Below are positions 53,587 to 61,588 of a DNA stretch of 64,000 bases, one piece after another. The stretch's first letter is position 1. Every line of letters begins with the position of its first letter. Source of the DNA: Allostreptomyces psammosilenae (GTDB lineage Bacteria > Actinomycetota > Actinomycetes > Streptomycetales > Streptomycetaceae); assembly GCF_013407765.1 (NCBI RefSeq), contig NZ_JACBZD010000002.1, positions 320,001-384,000 of the forward strand, read 5' to 3'. A program made the position numbers and the translations under genes. The notes under the pieces were generated by a model, which made no database searches, was not told the origin of the DNA, and worked only from the letters and a program-made list of their open reading frames with translations.

Positions 53587-54286
53587 TCGTCGGCGGCAGA
53601 AGGAGCCGCGGCGATGGGTGTGCGCCTTCCCGTCGCCGCGGGCCCTTCCCAGTGCCACACCGAACGTTTCGTTCCAGGCGGTCTTCGAGGCGTCCTGGTT
53701 CCGCGGGGTGGTGGAACACACCGGTACCGAGGCCGCCGTGGCGACCGAGCTGGTGCGTAGGAGTGCGGTGGTCACGCGGAACTGGCCCGCCGACGAGGTG
53801 GTCGGTGCGCAGGACGCCGTGAACGCCCTCCTCGGCTGTCCGGACGCCTGCCCGGGCCAGTACTACTTCGATCTCAGGGCACGGGCGAGTCTGCACCTGC
53901 GGTCGGAGGACGTCGCGATGCTGCGCCGCCAACGCGAGGACCGGATGCGACTGGAGCATCTGCACTTCGTCAGGCAGCAGTTGCACGATGCTCCGGAGCT
54001 GCTGCTGATCGACCACCTCCTGCGGAAGCCCACCGAAGCGGCGTCGGTGGACGTCGCGCACTTCTGGCGGCTGCACCGCGCGATCAGGGACGGCACGCGG
54101 TGGTGGTATCCGCTGATGGAGGCCTTGGACGGACTGTCGTCGGGCGGTCCGGACGGGGCGGAGTGGGCGGTGAGGGTGCTGGTGGAGACCCTGAAGAGGG
54201 CCGCCCCCGAACTGGTCGACCAGCACGGCCTGCGGAAGCTCGCCGACCACCTGTCGAACTTCGAAGAGGAAGGAGCCGATCCGTAA
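53573..54286 (+). CDS. Unknown protein, last gene of the cyclase operon
   Basis: About 237 residues, no family recognised. A predicted beta-rich part (SFQAVFEASWFRGVVEHTGTEAAVATELVRR) leads into helical, charged sequence (SEDVAMLRRQREDRMRLEHLHFVRQQL, ALDGLSSGGPDGAEWAVRVLVETLKRAAPELV). No signal peptide or membrane helix. GTG 53573 overlaps the upstream gene by 14 bp; GTG 53618, with AAGGAG 12 nt before it, is an alternative start. Coupling to the cyclase operon is the only functional clue. Confidence 0.72.
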   Translation: MIRRSRRRQKEPRRWVCAFPSPRALPSATPNVSFQAVFEASWFRGVVEHTGTEAAVATELVRRSAVVTRNWPADEVVGAQDAVNALLGCPDACPGQYYFDLRARASLHLRSEDVAMLRRQREDRMRLEHLHFVRQQLHDAPELLLIDHLLRKPTEAASVDVAHFWRLHRAIRDGTRWWYPLMEALDGLSSGGPDGAEWAVRVLVETLKRAAPELVDQHGLRKLADHLSNFEEEGADP

Positions 54287-54480
54287 GCCTGCCGAACCCG
54301 TAACGGTCCGGAGCTGGCGTGAAGGACGTACAACGCCGCCGGATTCCGTCATCCGCCTGATTCGACGGGGGCGGGGCACCAGGGTGGGGCGCGTGCGCAC
54401 GGTCGCGGTGCGCACGGTCCGTCCGTCCAACCAGCCGGGGGAGCAGCCGCCCTCCCGGCGCCGGGAGGCGATCCACCCCG

Positions 54481-55317
54481 ATGCGCACCACCCTCATCAC
54501 CGACCACCCCGGCTGGGAGACGTCGTCCGACGGGACCTCCGTGCGCCTCATGGCCGCCGGCGAGTCCCTGTGGCTCGCCACGCACGACGAGGGGGCCCTG
54601 GACCTGGAGTGTGTGGCCGGCCCGGAGGACCGGAAGATCGACACCCACTTCACCGTGGCGGCAGCGCTGCCGCCTCGCGCGCCGGCCGAGCTGATGGCCG
54701 GTCTGGCTCCGCTGGGCAGCGTGTTGCGGGTCCCGAATCCGTCCCTGTGGGACGCCGTCACCACCGCGATCCTGCGGCAGGTGGTGCGCGCCGCGCAGGC
54801 ACGCGCGCTCTACCGCCGCTGGTGTGCCGCCCATGGGCGCAGACCGGCCGGCCGGGGCGGCGGGCCGGCCGCGGCTCCCCGGCCCGAGGTGGTGGCGGCG
54901 CTCGCCGACGAGGAGTTCGCGGCGGTCGGTGCGGCCTTCCACCGCACCGCCCTGCGGGCCGCCGCGGCGGCGCACCTGGAACGGGCCGCCACCTGGCGTC
55001 GGATGACCGCGCCGGAACTGGCCCTGGCCCTCCAGGACATCCCGCGCGTCGGTCCGTGGACCGCGGCCGCCGCGGCGGCCGACTACACCGGGGACTTCTC
55101 CGTCTACCCGCACCACGACCTGGCCGTCCGCACCTGGGCCCGCCGGATCGCCCCGCACCTGGACTGGCCCGACTCCGACCGGGCGTTCGCCGCCACCTGG
55201 CGTTCCTGGACGGACGACGACCGGCAACTGCACGCACTGACCCTCTTCACTCTCGCCTGGGGGAACCATGCGCCCACACAGCGCCGGCACCACGGAGGCG
55301 CGCCCGTACCCGACTGA
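54481..55317 (+). CDS. HhH-GPD DNA glycosylase (AlkA-like)
   Basis: 278-residue base-excision repair enzyme. The helix-hairpin-helix LQDIPRVGPWTAAAAAADYTGD and the catalytic Asp in YPHHDLAVR are seen; the N-terminal half is an AlkA-like lobe (FTVAAALPPRAPAELMAGLAPLGSVLRVPNPSLWDAVTTAILRQVV). It may remove alkylated or otherwise modified bases. ATG 54481 starts about 30 bp after a Pro/Arg-rich non-coding stretch. Its last 50 bp overlap the radical SAM gene in another frame. Confidence 0.9.
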   Translation: MRTTLITDHPGWETSSDGTSVRLMAAGESLWLATHDEGALDLECVAGPEDRKIDTHFTVAAALPPRAPAELMAGLAPLGSVLRVPNPSLWDAVTTAILRQVVRAAQARALYRRWCAAHGRRPAGRGGGPAAAPRPEVVAALADEEFAAVGAAFHRTALRAAAAAHLERAATWRRMTAPELALALQDIPRVGPWTAAAAAADYTGDFSVYPHHDLAVRTWARRIAPHLDWPDSDRAFAATWRSWTDDDRQLHALTLFTLAWGNHAPTQRRHHGGAPVPD

Positions 55318-56779
55318 GCTCATCGCCGGCCACGACCCCCGGCACCCGCTCGACGCCGTCTTCGTCAACGCGCCGCTGCGCGACTACGACGCGCGCCCGC
55401 GGGTCAACGACTACACCCTGCCGGTCCTCGGCATGGCCTACATCGCCACGTACGCGGCCCGCGCCGGCTTCAACGTCGGCGTGCTGGACGCGGAGGCGCA
55501 CGGGCTCGGCATCCGACGGACGGCCGACGTCATCAACGCCGCCCGCCCGCGCTGGGCCGGTTTCAACCTGCTCGCCCCCACCTACGAGGTCTCCGCACGG
55601 ATCGCCGCGGCCCTGGACCCGTCCGTCCTCGTCATGGCAGGTGGTCACCACGCCAAGGCCATGCCGGATCGGGTACTCGCCGACCCGCGGTTCGCCCGGA
55701 CGCACGCCCTGGTGATCGGGGAAGGGGAGACCCGCGTGGCGGCGCTGCTGGCCGACGCCGACCGCCGGGCCGAGTTACCCGGGGTGATGTGGCGGGACCG
55801 ATCGCTGGGCACGACCGCCGCCGGCGTCTCCCACGGCGCCGCACGCGGACGCTGGCTCGCCCCCGACATCGACGCCCTGCCGCAGGTGGACCGGGCCTTC
55901 CTCCCGCAGGATCCCTACCGTGCCGCCGACGGCCGGATCGAGGCCAACATCGTCGGTTCCCGGGGCTGCCCCTACGACTGCGGGTTCTGCGGGGCCGCCG
56001 TCTCCGCCAACCCCGACGTCGGCATCCGCACCCGGAGCCCTCGCGGCATCCTGTCCGAACTGGACGCCCTGCACGCCTCCCACGGTGTGACGGCGTTCCG
56101 GTTCGTCGACGACCTCTTCCTCGGCGCGGCCCGCGTCATCCGGCCCGCCATGGAGGCGTTCACCGCCGAGCGGGTCGGCGAGCGCTACGTCTGGGACGCC
56201 ACCGGTCGGATCAACGTGCTGGCCCGGGCGGACGACGCCCTGCTGGACACCCTCGCCGCCAACGGCCTGCGCGAGGTCGCCCTCGGCATCGAGTCCGGCA
56301 GCGACCGGGTGCTGGCCGAGATGGACAAGCGCATCACGGCCGAGATGACCACCGGCGTCGTGCGGCGCCTGCTCCAGCGCGGGATCGACGTCAAGGGCTA
56401 CTTCATCCTCGGCTACCCGGGCGAGCGCCGCGACGACCTGGCCGCCACCGTCGGCCACGTCCACCGCCTGTGGGAACTGGCCGACCACCTTCCGGGCCAC
56501 TTCCGCGCCTCGGTCTTCGAGTTCCGCCCCTACCCGGGCTCGCCCGTCTGGGACCGGCTGGTCCGCGCCGGCCACGACCCCGACCGGATGCTGGCCTACG
56601 CGGACGTGGACCTCACCCACCAGGGCGCGGACGAGGCCATGCGCGGGCGGGACGAGTTCAACTTCTCCGTCGGCATCCAGTTCGCCGAGACCCCGGTGAC
56701 GGAACTGCGCGCCCACCTCGCCGCGCTCACCCGCGAGCAGCACGCCCGCTCCCACGGCACGGGCGGACGGGCGGCATGA
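55268..56779 (+). CDS. B12-binding radical SAM protein
   Basis: 503 residues. An N-terminal cobalamin-binding-like domain (VFVNAPLRDYDARPRVNDYTLPVLGMAYIATYAARAGFNVGVLDAEAHG) precedes a radical SAM core with CPYDCGFC near residues 238-245. Such enzymes methylate unactivated carbons or rearrange ring systems. ATG 55268 is inside the glycosylase gene (50 bp overlap). The gene has a TTA codon (55775-55777, Leu170), rare in streptomycetes and usually a mark of bldA-dependent, developmentally timed expression. Its end overlaps the kinase gene (ATGA). Confidence 0.92.
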   Translation: MRPHSAGTTEARPYPTELIAGHDPRHPLDAVFVNAPLRDYDARPRVNDYTLPVLGMAYIATYAARAGFNVGVLDAEAHGLGIRRTADVINAARPRWAGFNLLAPTYEVSARIAAALDPSVLVMAGGHHAKAMPDRVLADPRFARTHALVIGEGETRVAALLADADRRAELPGVMWRDRSLGTTAAGVSHGAARGRWLAPDIDALPQVDRAFLPQDPYRAADGRIEANIVGSRGCPYDCGFCGAAVSANPDVGIRTRSPRGILSELDALHASHGVTAFRFVDDLFLGAARVIRPAMEAFTAERVGERYVWDATGRINVLARADDALLDTLAANGLREVALGIESGSDRVLAEMDKRITAEMTTGVVRRLLQRGIDVKGYFILGYPGERRDDLAATVGHVHRLWELADHLPGHFRASVFEFRPYPGSPVWDRLVRAGHDPDRMLAYADVDLTHQGADEAMRGRDEFNFSVGIQFAETPVTELRAHLAALTREQHARSHGTGGRAA

Positions 56780-57384
56780 GGCCGCGCGGCCTGTTCGTCA
56801 CGGTGGACGGCCCGGGAGGCGTCGGCAAGTCCACCGCCGCGACGGCGCTCGCCGACCACCTCCGCGCTCTCGGCCATCCCGCCCACGCCACCGCGGAACC
56901 CTCCACCGGCGCCATCGGCCGGCTGACCCGCGACCTCGCCGACGGGCTGCGCGGCCACGCCCTGGCCTGCCTGGTGGCCGCGGACCGCTACGACCACCTC
57001 GCCCGGGAGATCCGCCCCGTGCGGGCCGCCGGCACCACCGTGGTCTGCGACCGCTACCTCGCCTCCACGCTGGTGCTGCAACGCCTGGACGGCGTTCCGG
57101 TCGAGTACCTGCTGGCACTCAACGCCGCCGTGGACCGGCCCGACCTCGCCGTCATCCTCACCGCCGACCCGGCGGAGATCGGCCGCCGTCTCACCGCCCG
57201 GGGCGCGCACCACCGCTTCGAACGAGACCCCGCGAGCACCGCGAGGGAGGTGGAGTTCTACCATGACGCCGCTGAAACGCTCCGACGACACGACGTCCCG
57301 GTCGAGGTCATCGACGTGAGCGTCCTCACACCATCGGGTGTAGTGGCCGCGATCGCCCGCGCCGTGCTGGCGCTACGCCGTTAG
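56776..57384 (+). CDS. Thymidylate kinase-like protein
   Basis: 202-residue P-loop kinase of the dTMP kinase family: Walker A DGPGGVGKSTAA at residues 10-21, the DRY motif in VVCDRYLASTLVLQRLDG, and the lid region ADPAEIGRRLTARGAHHRFE. Its ATG overlaps the radical SAM stop by 4 bp. Since it sits in a small modification-type operon it may be a specialised paralogue acting on a modified nucleotide, rather than the housekeeping Tmk. Confidence 0.9.
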   Translation: MRPRGLFVTVDGPGGVGKSTAATALADHLRALGHPAHATAEPSTGAIGRLTRDLADGLRGHALACLVAADRYDHLAREIRPVRAAGTTVVCDRYLASTLVLQRLDGVPVEYLLALNAAVDRPDLAVILTADPAEIGRRLTARGAHHRFERDPASTAREVEFYHDAAETLRRHDVPVEVIDVSVLTPSGVVAAIARAVLALRR

Positions 57385-57424
57385 CGTCGTCGCGAGCTTC
57401 CGACCACCGACGTGAGGCGAGCGC

Positions 57425-57862
57425 ATGCCCGACCTTCCCCCTGTCCTGGACACGCACGTGCTGCTGCGCCGCGGGGGGGAGGTCCTCCTCTCCCAGCGCG
57501 GCAGCGCCTACGGCTACGGCCGGTGGCACCTGCCGAGCGGCAAGCTGGAGCCCGGCGAGGCACTGCCGGAGGGGGCGGCCCGGGAGCTGGCGGAGGAGAC
57601 CGGCGTGGTCGTCGACCCGGACGACCTGACGCTCGCCCACGTCGTGCACCACCACCAGGGCGGAGGCGCGGCCGACCGCATCGGCTTCTTCTTCCAGGCC
57701 ACCAGGTGGAGCGGTGAGCCGGTCAACCGGGAGCCGGACAAGTGCCTCGCCCTGCGCTGGTTCCCGGCCGACGCCCTCCCGGAAGAGCTGATCCCCTATC
57801 CGGCGGTGGGGCTGACCGCCGTCCTGAAAGCGTCACCCGGCCTGACGACGCACGGGTGGTAG
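57425..57862 (+). CDS. NUDIX hydrolase
   Basis: 145 residues with a full Nudix box, GKLEPGEALPEGAARELAEETGV, coordinating Mg for cleavage of nucleoside diphosphates linked to a moiety X. Close to MutT/ADP-ribose pyrophosphatase types. It lies 40 bp after the kinase gene and likely ends the four-gene operon; with the glycosylase and kinase it fits nucleotide sanitation or a modified-nucleotide pathway. Confidence 0.92.
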   Translation: MPDLPPVLDTHVLLRRGGEVLLSQRGSAYGYGRWHLPSGKLEPGEALPEGAARELAEETGVVVDPDDLTLAHVVHHHQGGGAADRIGFFFQATRWSGEPVNREPDKCLALRWFPADALPEELIPYPAVGLTAVLKASPGLTTHGW

Positions 57863-57891
57863 CGTCCGGCCACCTGACAATGGGTCACGCA

Positions 57892-57916
57892 GGTGTGACT
57901 CTCGTAAAGTCACACC
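57892..57916. promoter_or_regulatory. Inverted repeat GGTGTGACT-N7-AGTCACACC
   Basis: Perfect 9-bp arms (57892-57900 and 57908-57916), 70 bp upstream of the Rad50-like gene. A further GGGTCACGC just before it repeats the half-site. It could be an operator for the defence gene or a terminator of the NUDIX operon. Confidence 0.55.
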
Positions 57917-57985
57917 AGCCCCACGGGGATCCCACTACTCTTGGCGCTCCCGTCCGGGAGCGGGCGGGGTCTTCGCGGAGGCGAT

Positions 57986-60463
57986 GTGACCGACCCCGAA
58001 TCACCTCTGACGCTGCTCACCTTCACCGAGCTGTGCCAGGCCGTGGAGCGAAGCCTGCATCGGGCCACCGGGCCGAGGAAACGGCGGGCCTGGGCCAAGC
58101 TGCGTGACCTGGCCGAGGAGATGCGCGCCCAGGCTGACGCCACGGACGAGCTGTTCACGGCGCCGGAGCCGTGGAGGTTGCTGCACGTGTCGGTGACCGG
58201 TTACCAGGGGGCGGCCGTCAAGGCCGGCTTCCGGGTCAACCCGGCCCCGGGCATCACCGTCGTGCACGGCCCCAACGGCTCGGGGAAGTCGACCATCGCC
58301 GGCGGCATCAGGACGGCGCTGGCCGGGACGACACGGTGGTGGACCTCGCGCGAGCGGATCAGCGGGAGATCGGGCCGGCAGTACCTGTGGGAGCCGCTGC
58401 ACCGAGCGGTCGGGGCTCCGGACAGCAGCACCGAGGTACACCTCGGCCGTGGAGCGGAACGGCTGGTGATCAGCGCGGTCCTGGACGCGGACGGGGAGGT
58501 CGTGGAGCACACCTGCCACTGGACCACGGCGGACGGCACCTCCCGCGAGGTGAACCTGGTGCAGACGTCCTGGCGCCATGCCCTGGAGGCGCACCCCCCG
58601 GTGTTCTCCTACGCCGACGTCGAGCGGCGTGTCCAGCAGAGCGGCGACCTGCGCGAGTACATCGAGAACCTGCTCGCCCTCGGTGGCTGCTTCGAGATGC
58701 TGAACGATCGGGTGGCACGGGAGCGGCAGGCGTCGGCCGAGGCCCACAAGCGACTGGAGCAGGCCAGGAAGGCCGCCCTGGAGAGGCTGCGAGAGATCGA
58801 CGAGAAGTGGACCGAGGGCCGGTCGGATGAGCACCTCACCGAGATCACCTGGCCGGATCCCGTCGAGGACATCGAAGCGTGGCTGGAGGAGAACGGCCTC
58901 ACCGAGTACGGCGGCACCGTCCCGGAGGTCGTGCCGCGGCACCTGGAGGTGATCGACGCCGCGGTGGAGGGCGTCCGGGCCGCGCTGTGCGGCATCGACG
59001 AGCGGGCCACCAGCGAGCGGCTGGCTCTGGCCCGGCCGCTGGCCGAACTGCACGCCCACGCCCACGCCCTGTCGGAGGTCGGCTCTACGTGTCCGCTGTG
59101 CGACACCGACGTGGAGGACTGGCGGGAACGCCTCGGGACGGTGGTGGGCGGTCTGGTCGAGGTCGATCCCGCGCACGAGGCCCTACGGCGTGCCGTCACC
59201 CGACTGGTCGACGCGTTGGGCAGCGAGTTCGAGGACGTCGTGGGGGTGCTGGCGTCCTTCGAGGGGCAGACCACCGTCCCCGTCGACCACCTGCGGGAGA
59301 CCCGGGCCGCCGCGGAGCTCTTCCTTCGCTTCGTCGAGAACCACGGTCGGCGCGACTCCCCGACGTTCCGCCGGCTCCTCACCCTTCTGCACGGCAGCCT
59401 GTCCACCGACACCTGGCGGATGGCCGGAAAGGAGGCGGTCAGCCTGAGCGAGCACGCCCGACAGTGGCGGCGTGAGCGTCGGCAGGCGGTTGACGGCTTC
59501 GTCCGCGTGTGGCGGGCCGACGCGGTCACCGCGCGCGACCACGAGCTGTGGGGAGACACACGGGACTGTGTGACGCACCTGGCGGGGCAGCTGCGCGACG
59601 CGCGCACGGAGTCCCTGACTCCTGTGTTCGGTGAACACGTGCGGTCCATGCTGAGCGACGCCCGCATCAGCCTGGACGGTCTGCGGCTGACGTCCCTCAG
59701 GGCCGAGGCCGCGATGAGTGGAGCGAGCGGCAGCATGCAGCTGAACATGCTGAGTGCCGGCCAGCGGAACGCCTTCCTGCTGGCACCGCTGCTGTCCACG
59801 CTGGACGCCGGACCCTTTGGCTTCCTCATCCTGGACGACCCGGTGCACGCCTTCGACGAGATCCGGATCGATCGCCTCTCCCAAGCGCTGGCGCGGGTCA
59901 GCCGGACGCGGCGGGTCGTGGTGTTCACCCACGACGAGCGTCTCAAGGAACACCTGATGGCCCGGGCGTCGAACTTCGAGTCCTGGGCGATCACCCGGGA
60001 GCCCAGCACCGGCCTGATATCGCTGGATCCCACGCACAGCCTGTGGGCGCTGCTGCTGGACGACGCCTCGCACATCTGCCGCCTGTCCACCAACCATCCG
60101 TACGGGTGCACGCTGACCGTCACCCAGACCGTGCGCGGGCTGTGCCGTCAGGCCCTGGACAACGCGCTTCGCCAGTGCCTGGTCATCGACGCCGTCGCTT
60201 CGAGCCGGGACATCGACGCGGACCTGGCCGCCATCGATGGCCGCAACACCACCCAGCAGCGCCTGGACACCATGAAGACCCTACTGAGCGAGTCGGCGGT
60301 GCGGCGGCTCAGCGCGGCCGAGCACATGGTCCACGCTCACCTGGCGGGGTGGAACCGTGCCTCGCACGGCCGGCGGGGAGAGGCCGGCAAGGAGCAGTTG
60401 GCGGCGGAGATCGCGGCGGCTCGCGAGGCATGCGCCCTACTGGTCGCGCCGGCGGACGACTGA
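57986..60463 (+). CDS. Rad50/SMC-like ATPase with zinc-hook motif
   Basis: 825 residues. Walker A GPNGSGKST at about 95-103; charged helical arms carry a single CPLC (near 369-372), the Rad50-type zinc hook; the ABC signature MLSAGQRNAF is near 588 and Walker B FLILDDPVHAFDE near 613-625. After the head comes an extra helical domain of about 180 residues ending in a conserved-looking GWNRASHGRRGE. The arms are short compared with true Rad50. GTG 57986 has GGAG 5 nt upstream. A small gene follows at once, and Septu-type genes converge on it, so a phage-defence role is likely, but no exact system name can be given. Confidence 0.85.
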   Translation: MTDPESPLTLLTFTELCQAVERSLHRATGPRKRRAWAKLRDLAEEMRAQADATDELFTAPEPWRLLHVSVTGYQGAAVKAGFRVNPAPGITVVHGPNGSGKSTIAGGIRTALAGTTRWWTSRERISGRSGRQYLWEPLHRAVGAPDSSTEVHLGRGAERLVISAVLDADGEVVEHTCHWTTADGTSREVNLVQTSWRHALEAHPPVFSYADVERRVQQSGDLREYIENLLALGGCFEMLNDRVARERQASAEAHKRLEQARKAALERLREIDEKWTEGRSDEHLTEITWPDPVEDIEAWLEENGLTEYGGTVPEVVPRHLEVIDAAVEGVRAALCGIDERATSERLALARPLAELHAHAHALSEVGSTCPLCDTDVEDWRERLGTVVGGLVEVDPAHEALRRAVTRLVDALGSEFEDVVGVLASFEGQTTVPVDHLRETRAAAELFLRFVENHGRRDSPTFRRLLTLLHGSLSTDTWRMAGKEAVSLSEHARQWRRERRQAVDGFVRVWRADAVTARDHELWGDTRDCVTHLAGQLRDARTESLTPVFGEHVRSMLSDARISLDGLRLTSLRAEAAMSGASGSMQLNMLSAGQRNAFLLAPLLSTLDAGPFGFLILDDPVHAFDEIRIDRLSQALARVSRTRRVVVFTHDERLKEHLMARASNFESWAITREPSTGLISLDPTHSLWALLLDDASHICRLSTNHPYGCTLTVTQTVRGLCRQALDNALRQCLVIDAVASSRDIDADLAAIDGRNTTQQRLDTMKTLLSESAVRRLSAAEHMVHAHLAGWNRASHGRRGEAGKEQLAAEIAAAREACALLVAPADD

Positions 60464-60464
60464 C

Positions 60465-60791
60465 ATGGGCGGCTCCACGGAGTCCCGGGTCCAGGTGCTC
60501 GACATCCGGGTGCGGATCGAGCGCCTGGCGGTGCGGGCGTTCACCTTGGCCTGTGAGCCGCCCGGGTACGTGCGCAGCGAACCGGTCGCCGACCGGCTGG
60601 CCTTCGTGCTGGCGGCAGTGCCGCCGGACCGGTGGGAGGATGCGGTGGGAACGGTGCGCTTGGTGCGGCACGTGTACCGCAAGGCGTCGGATATCCTGCA
60701 CGGCCGCTCGAACATGATGAACGTCCCGGACACGATCATCGAAGAGTGGCGTGCGGCGGTGGAGGAACTGGAGCGGCTGCTGCCGGAATGA
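60465..60791 (+). CDS. Small helical partner of the Rad50-like ATPase, possibly HEPN-like
   Basis: 108 residues, all-helical. The segment RHVYRKASDILHGRSNMMNVP contains an R-x6-H spacing (Arg of YRK to His of LHG) reminiscent of HEPN ribonuclease motifs; this is weak evidence. ATG 60465 lies 1 nt after the ATPase stop. The last 56 bp overlap, tail to tail, the HNH gene on the other strand. Confidence 0.72.
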   Translation: MGGSTESRVQVLDIRVRIERLAVRAFTLACEPPGYVRSEPVADRLAFVLAAVPPDRWEDAVGTVRLVRHVYRKASDILHGRSNMMNVPDTIIEEWRAAVEELERLLPE

Positions 60792-61575
60792 TGATTCCGG
60801 AGCCACCCGGAGTACCGATTGAGGTCCCTTTGACGGAGCGCGGCTCCGGAAGTCCCACGGTGGAGGTCGCGGCAACGTCCAGGGAACGCAGTGCTCGGGA
60901 GACGTCCACTCCGAACACCGTTGTGGCGACAGGAGCGGGCGTATGCCGCATGGCGTGCAGGACGTCCGCGAAGGGTTGGAGTCCCAAGGACTCCTCGACC
61001 CTGCGGGCCTCCCGCTCGTTTCCCTCCGCCCGCAGGAACACCCAGTCGCGCAGCATGGACTTGCATCGGGCGTAGGCCGCTTCCCGACCACGCTGTAACA
61101 CCCACCGGTTGAGTCCGAAGACGTCGATGGTCGCCGCGCCCTTGCCGCTCCTCGGGAAGTACTCGCCCGTCATGAACGAGAGACGAAGGTGGTCGTGGGG
61201 TTCCTCCGCGGTCGGATCGATCAAGAGCGACGCGCCGGCGTCGTCCCGAGGGAACCGCTCCCGCTTCTCGTTGCTGTTGCAGTGCGCGCAGGCGAGGAGG
61301 AGGTTGTCCCAGAGGAAAGTCCGGGCGGGCGCCAGGGCGATTGGCACGAAGTGATCGATGTCCGTTCCCTGGCTGTCGCCGCAGTACATGCACCGTGCCA
61401 GGCCGGCGGACATCCCTTGCAGCAGCGCTTTGACCTGTTTCCTGACGGCCGAGGCGCGCTGCCAGGATCGCCGCGCGGCCTCCGCGGTCGCGTCCTCGGC
61501 GGATAACCGCGCGGTCCTGCGTGCCAACTTTTCGGCTAACGGACCCTCCAGGCGCGGGCGGCGCAGAGGGATCAC
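60736..61575 (-). CDS. ptuB: HNH endonuclease, Septu PtuB-like
   Basis: 279 residues. The HNH site is CMYC (62-65), DH (74-75), NLLLACAHCN (91-100): two CxxC zinc pairs and the catalytic His. It begins 13 bp after the ATPase gene, matching the PtuA-PtuB order of Septu anti-phage systems, where the pair forms a complex that cuts DNA. GTG 61575 is the start. Three TTA codons (Leu13, Leu24, Leu160) are striking for a GC-rich genome and suggest both bldA dependence and recent transfer. Confidence 0.87.
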   Translation of the reverse strand: MIPLRRPRLEGPLAEKLARRTARLSAEDATAEAARRSWQRASAVRKQVKALLQGMSAGLARCMYCGDSQGTDIDHFVPIALAPARTFLWDNLLLACAHCNSNEKRERFPRDDAGASLLIDPTAEEPHDHLRLSFMTGEYFPRSGKGAATIDVFGLNRWVLQRGREAAYARCKSMLRDWVFLRAEGNEREARRVEESLGLQPFADVLHAMRHTPAPVATTVFGVDVSRALRSLDVAATSTVGLPEPRSVKGTSIGTPGGSGIIIPAAAAPVPPPPHATLR

Positions 61576-61588
61576 CCATGTCCACCGA

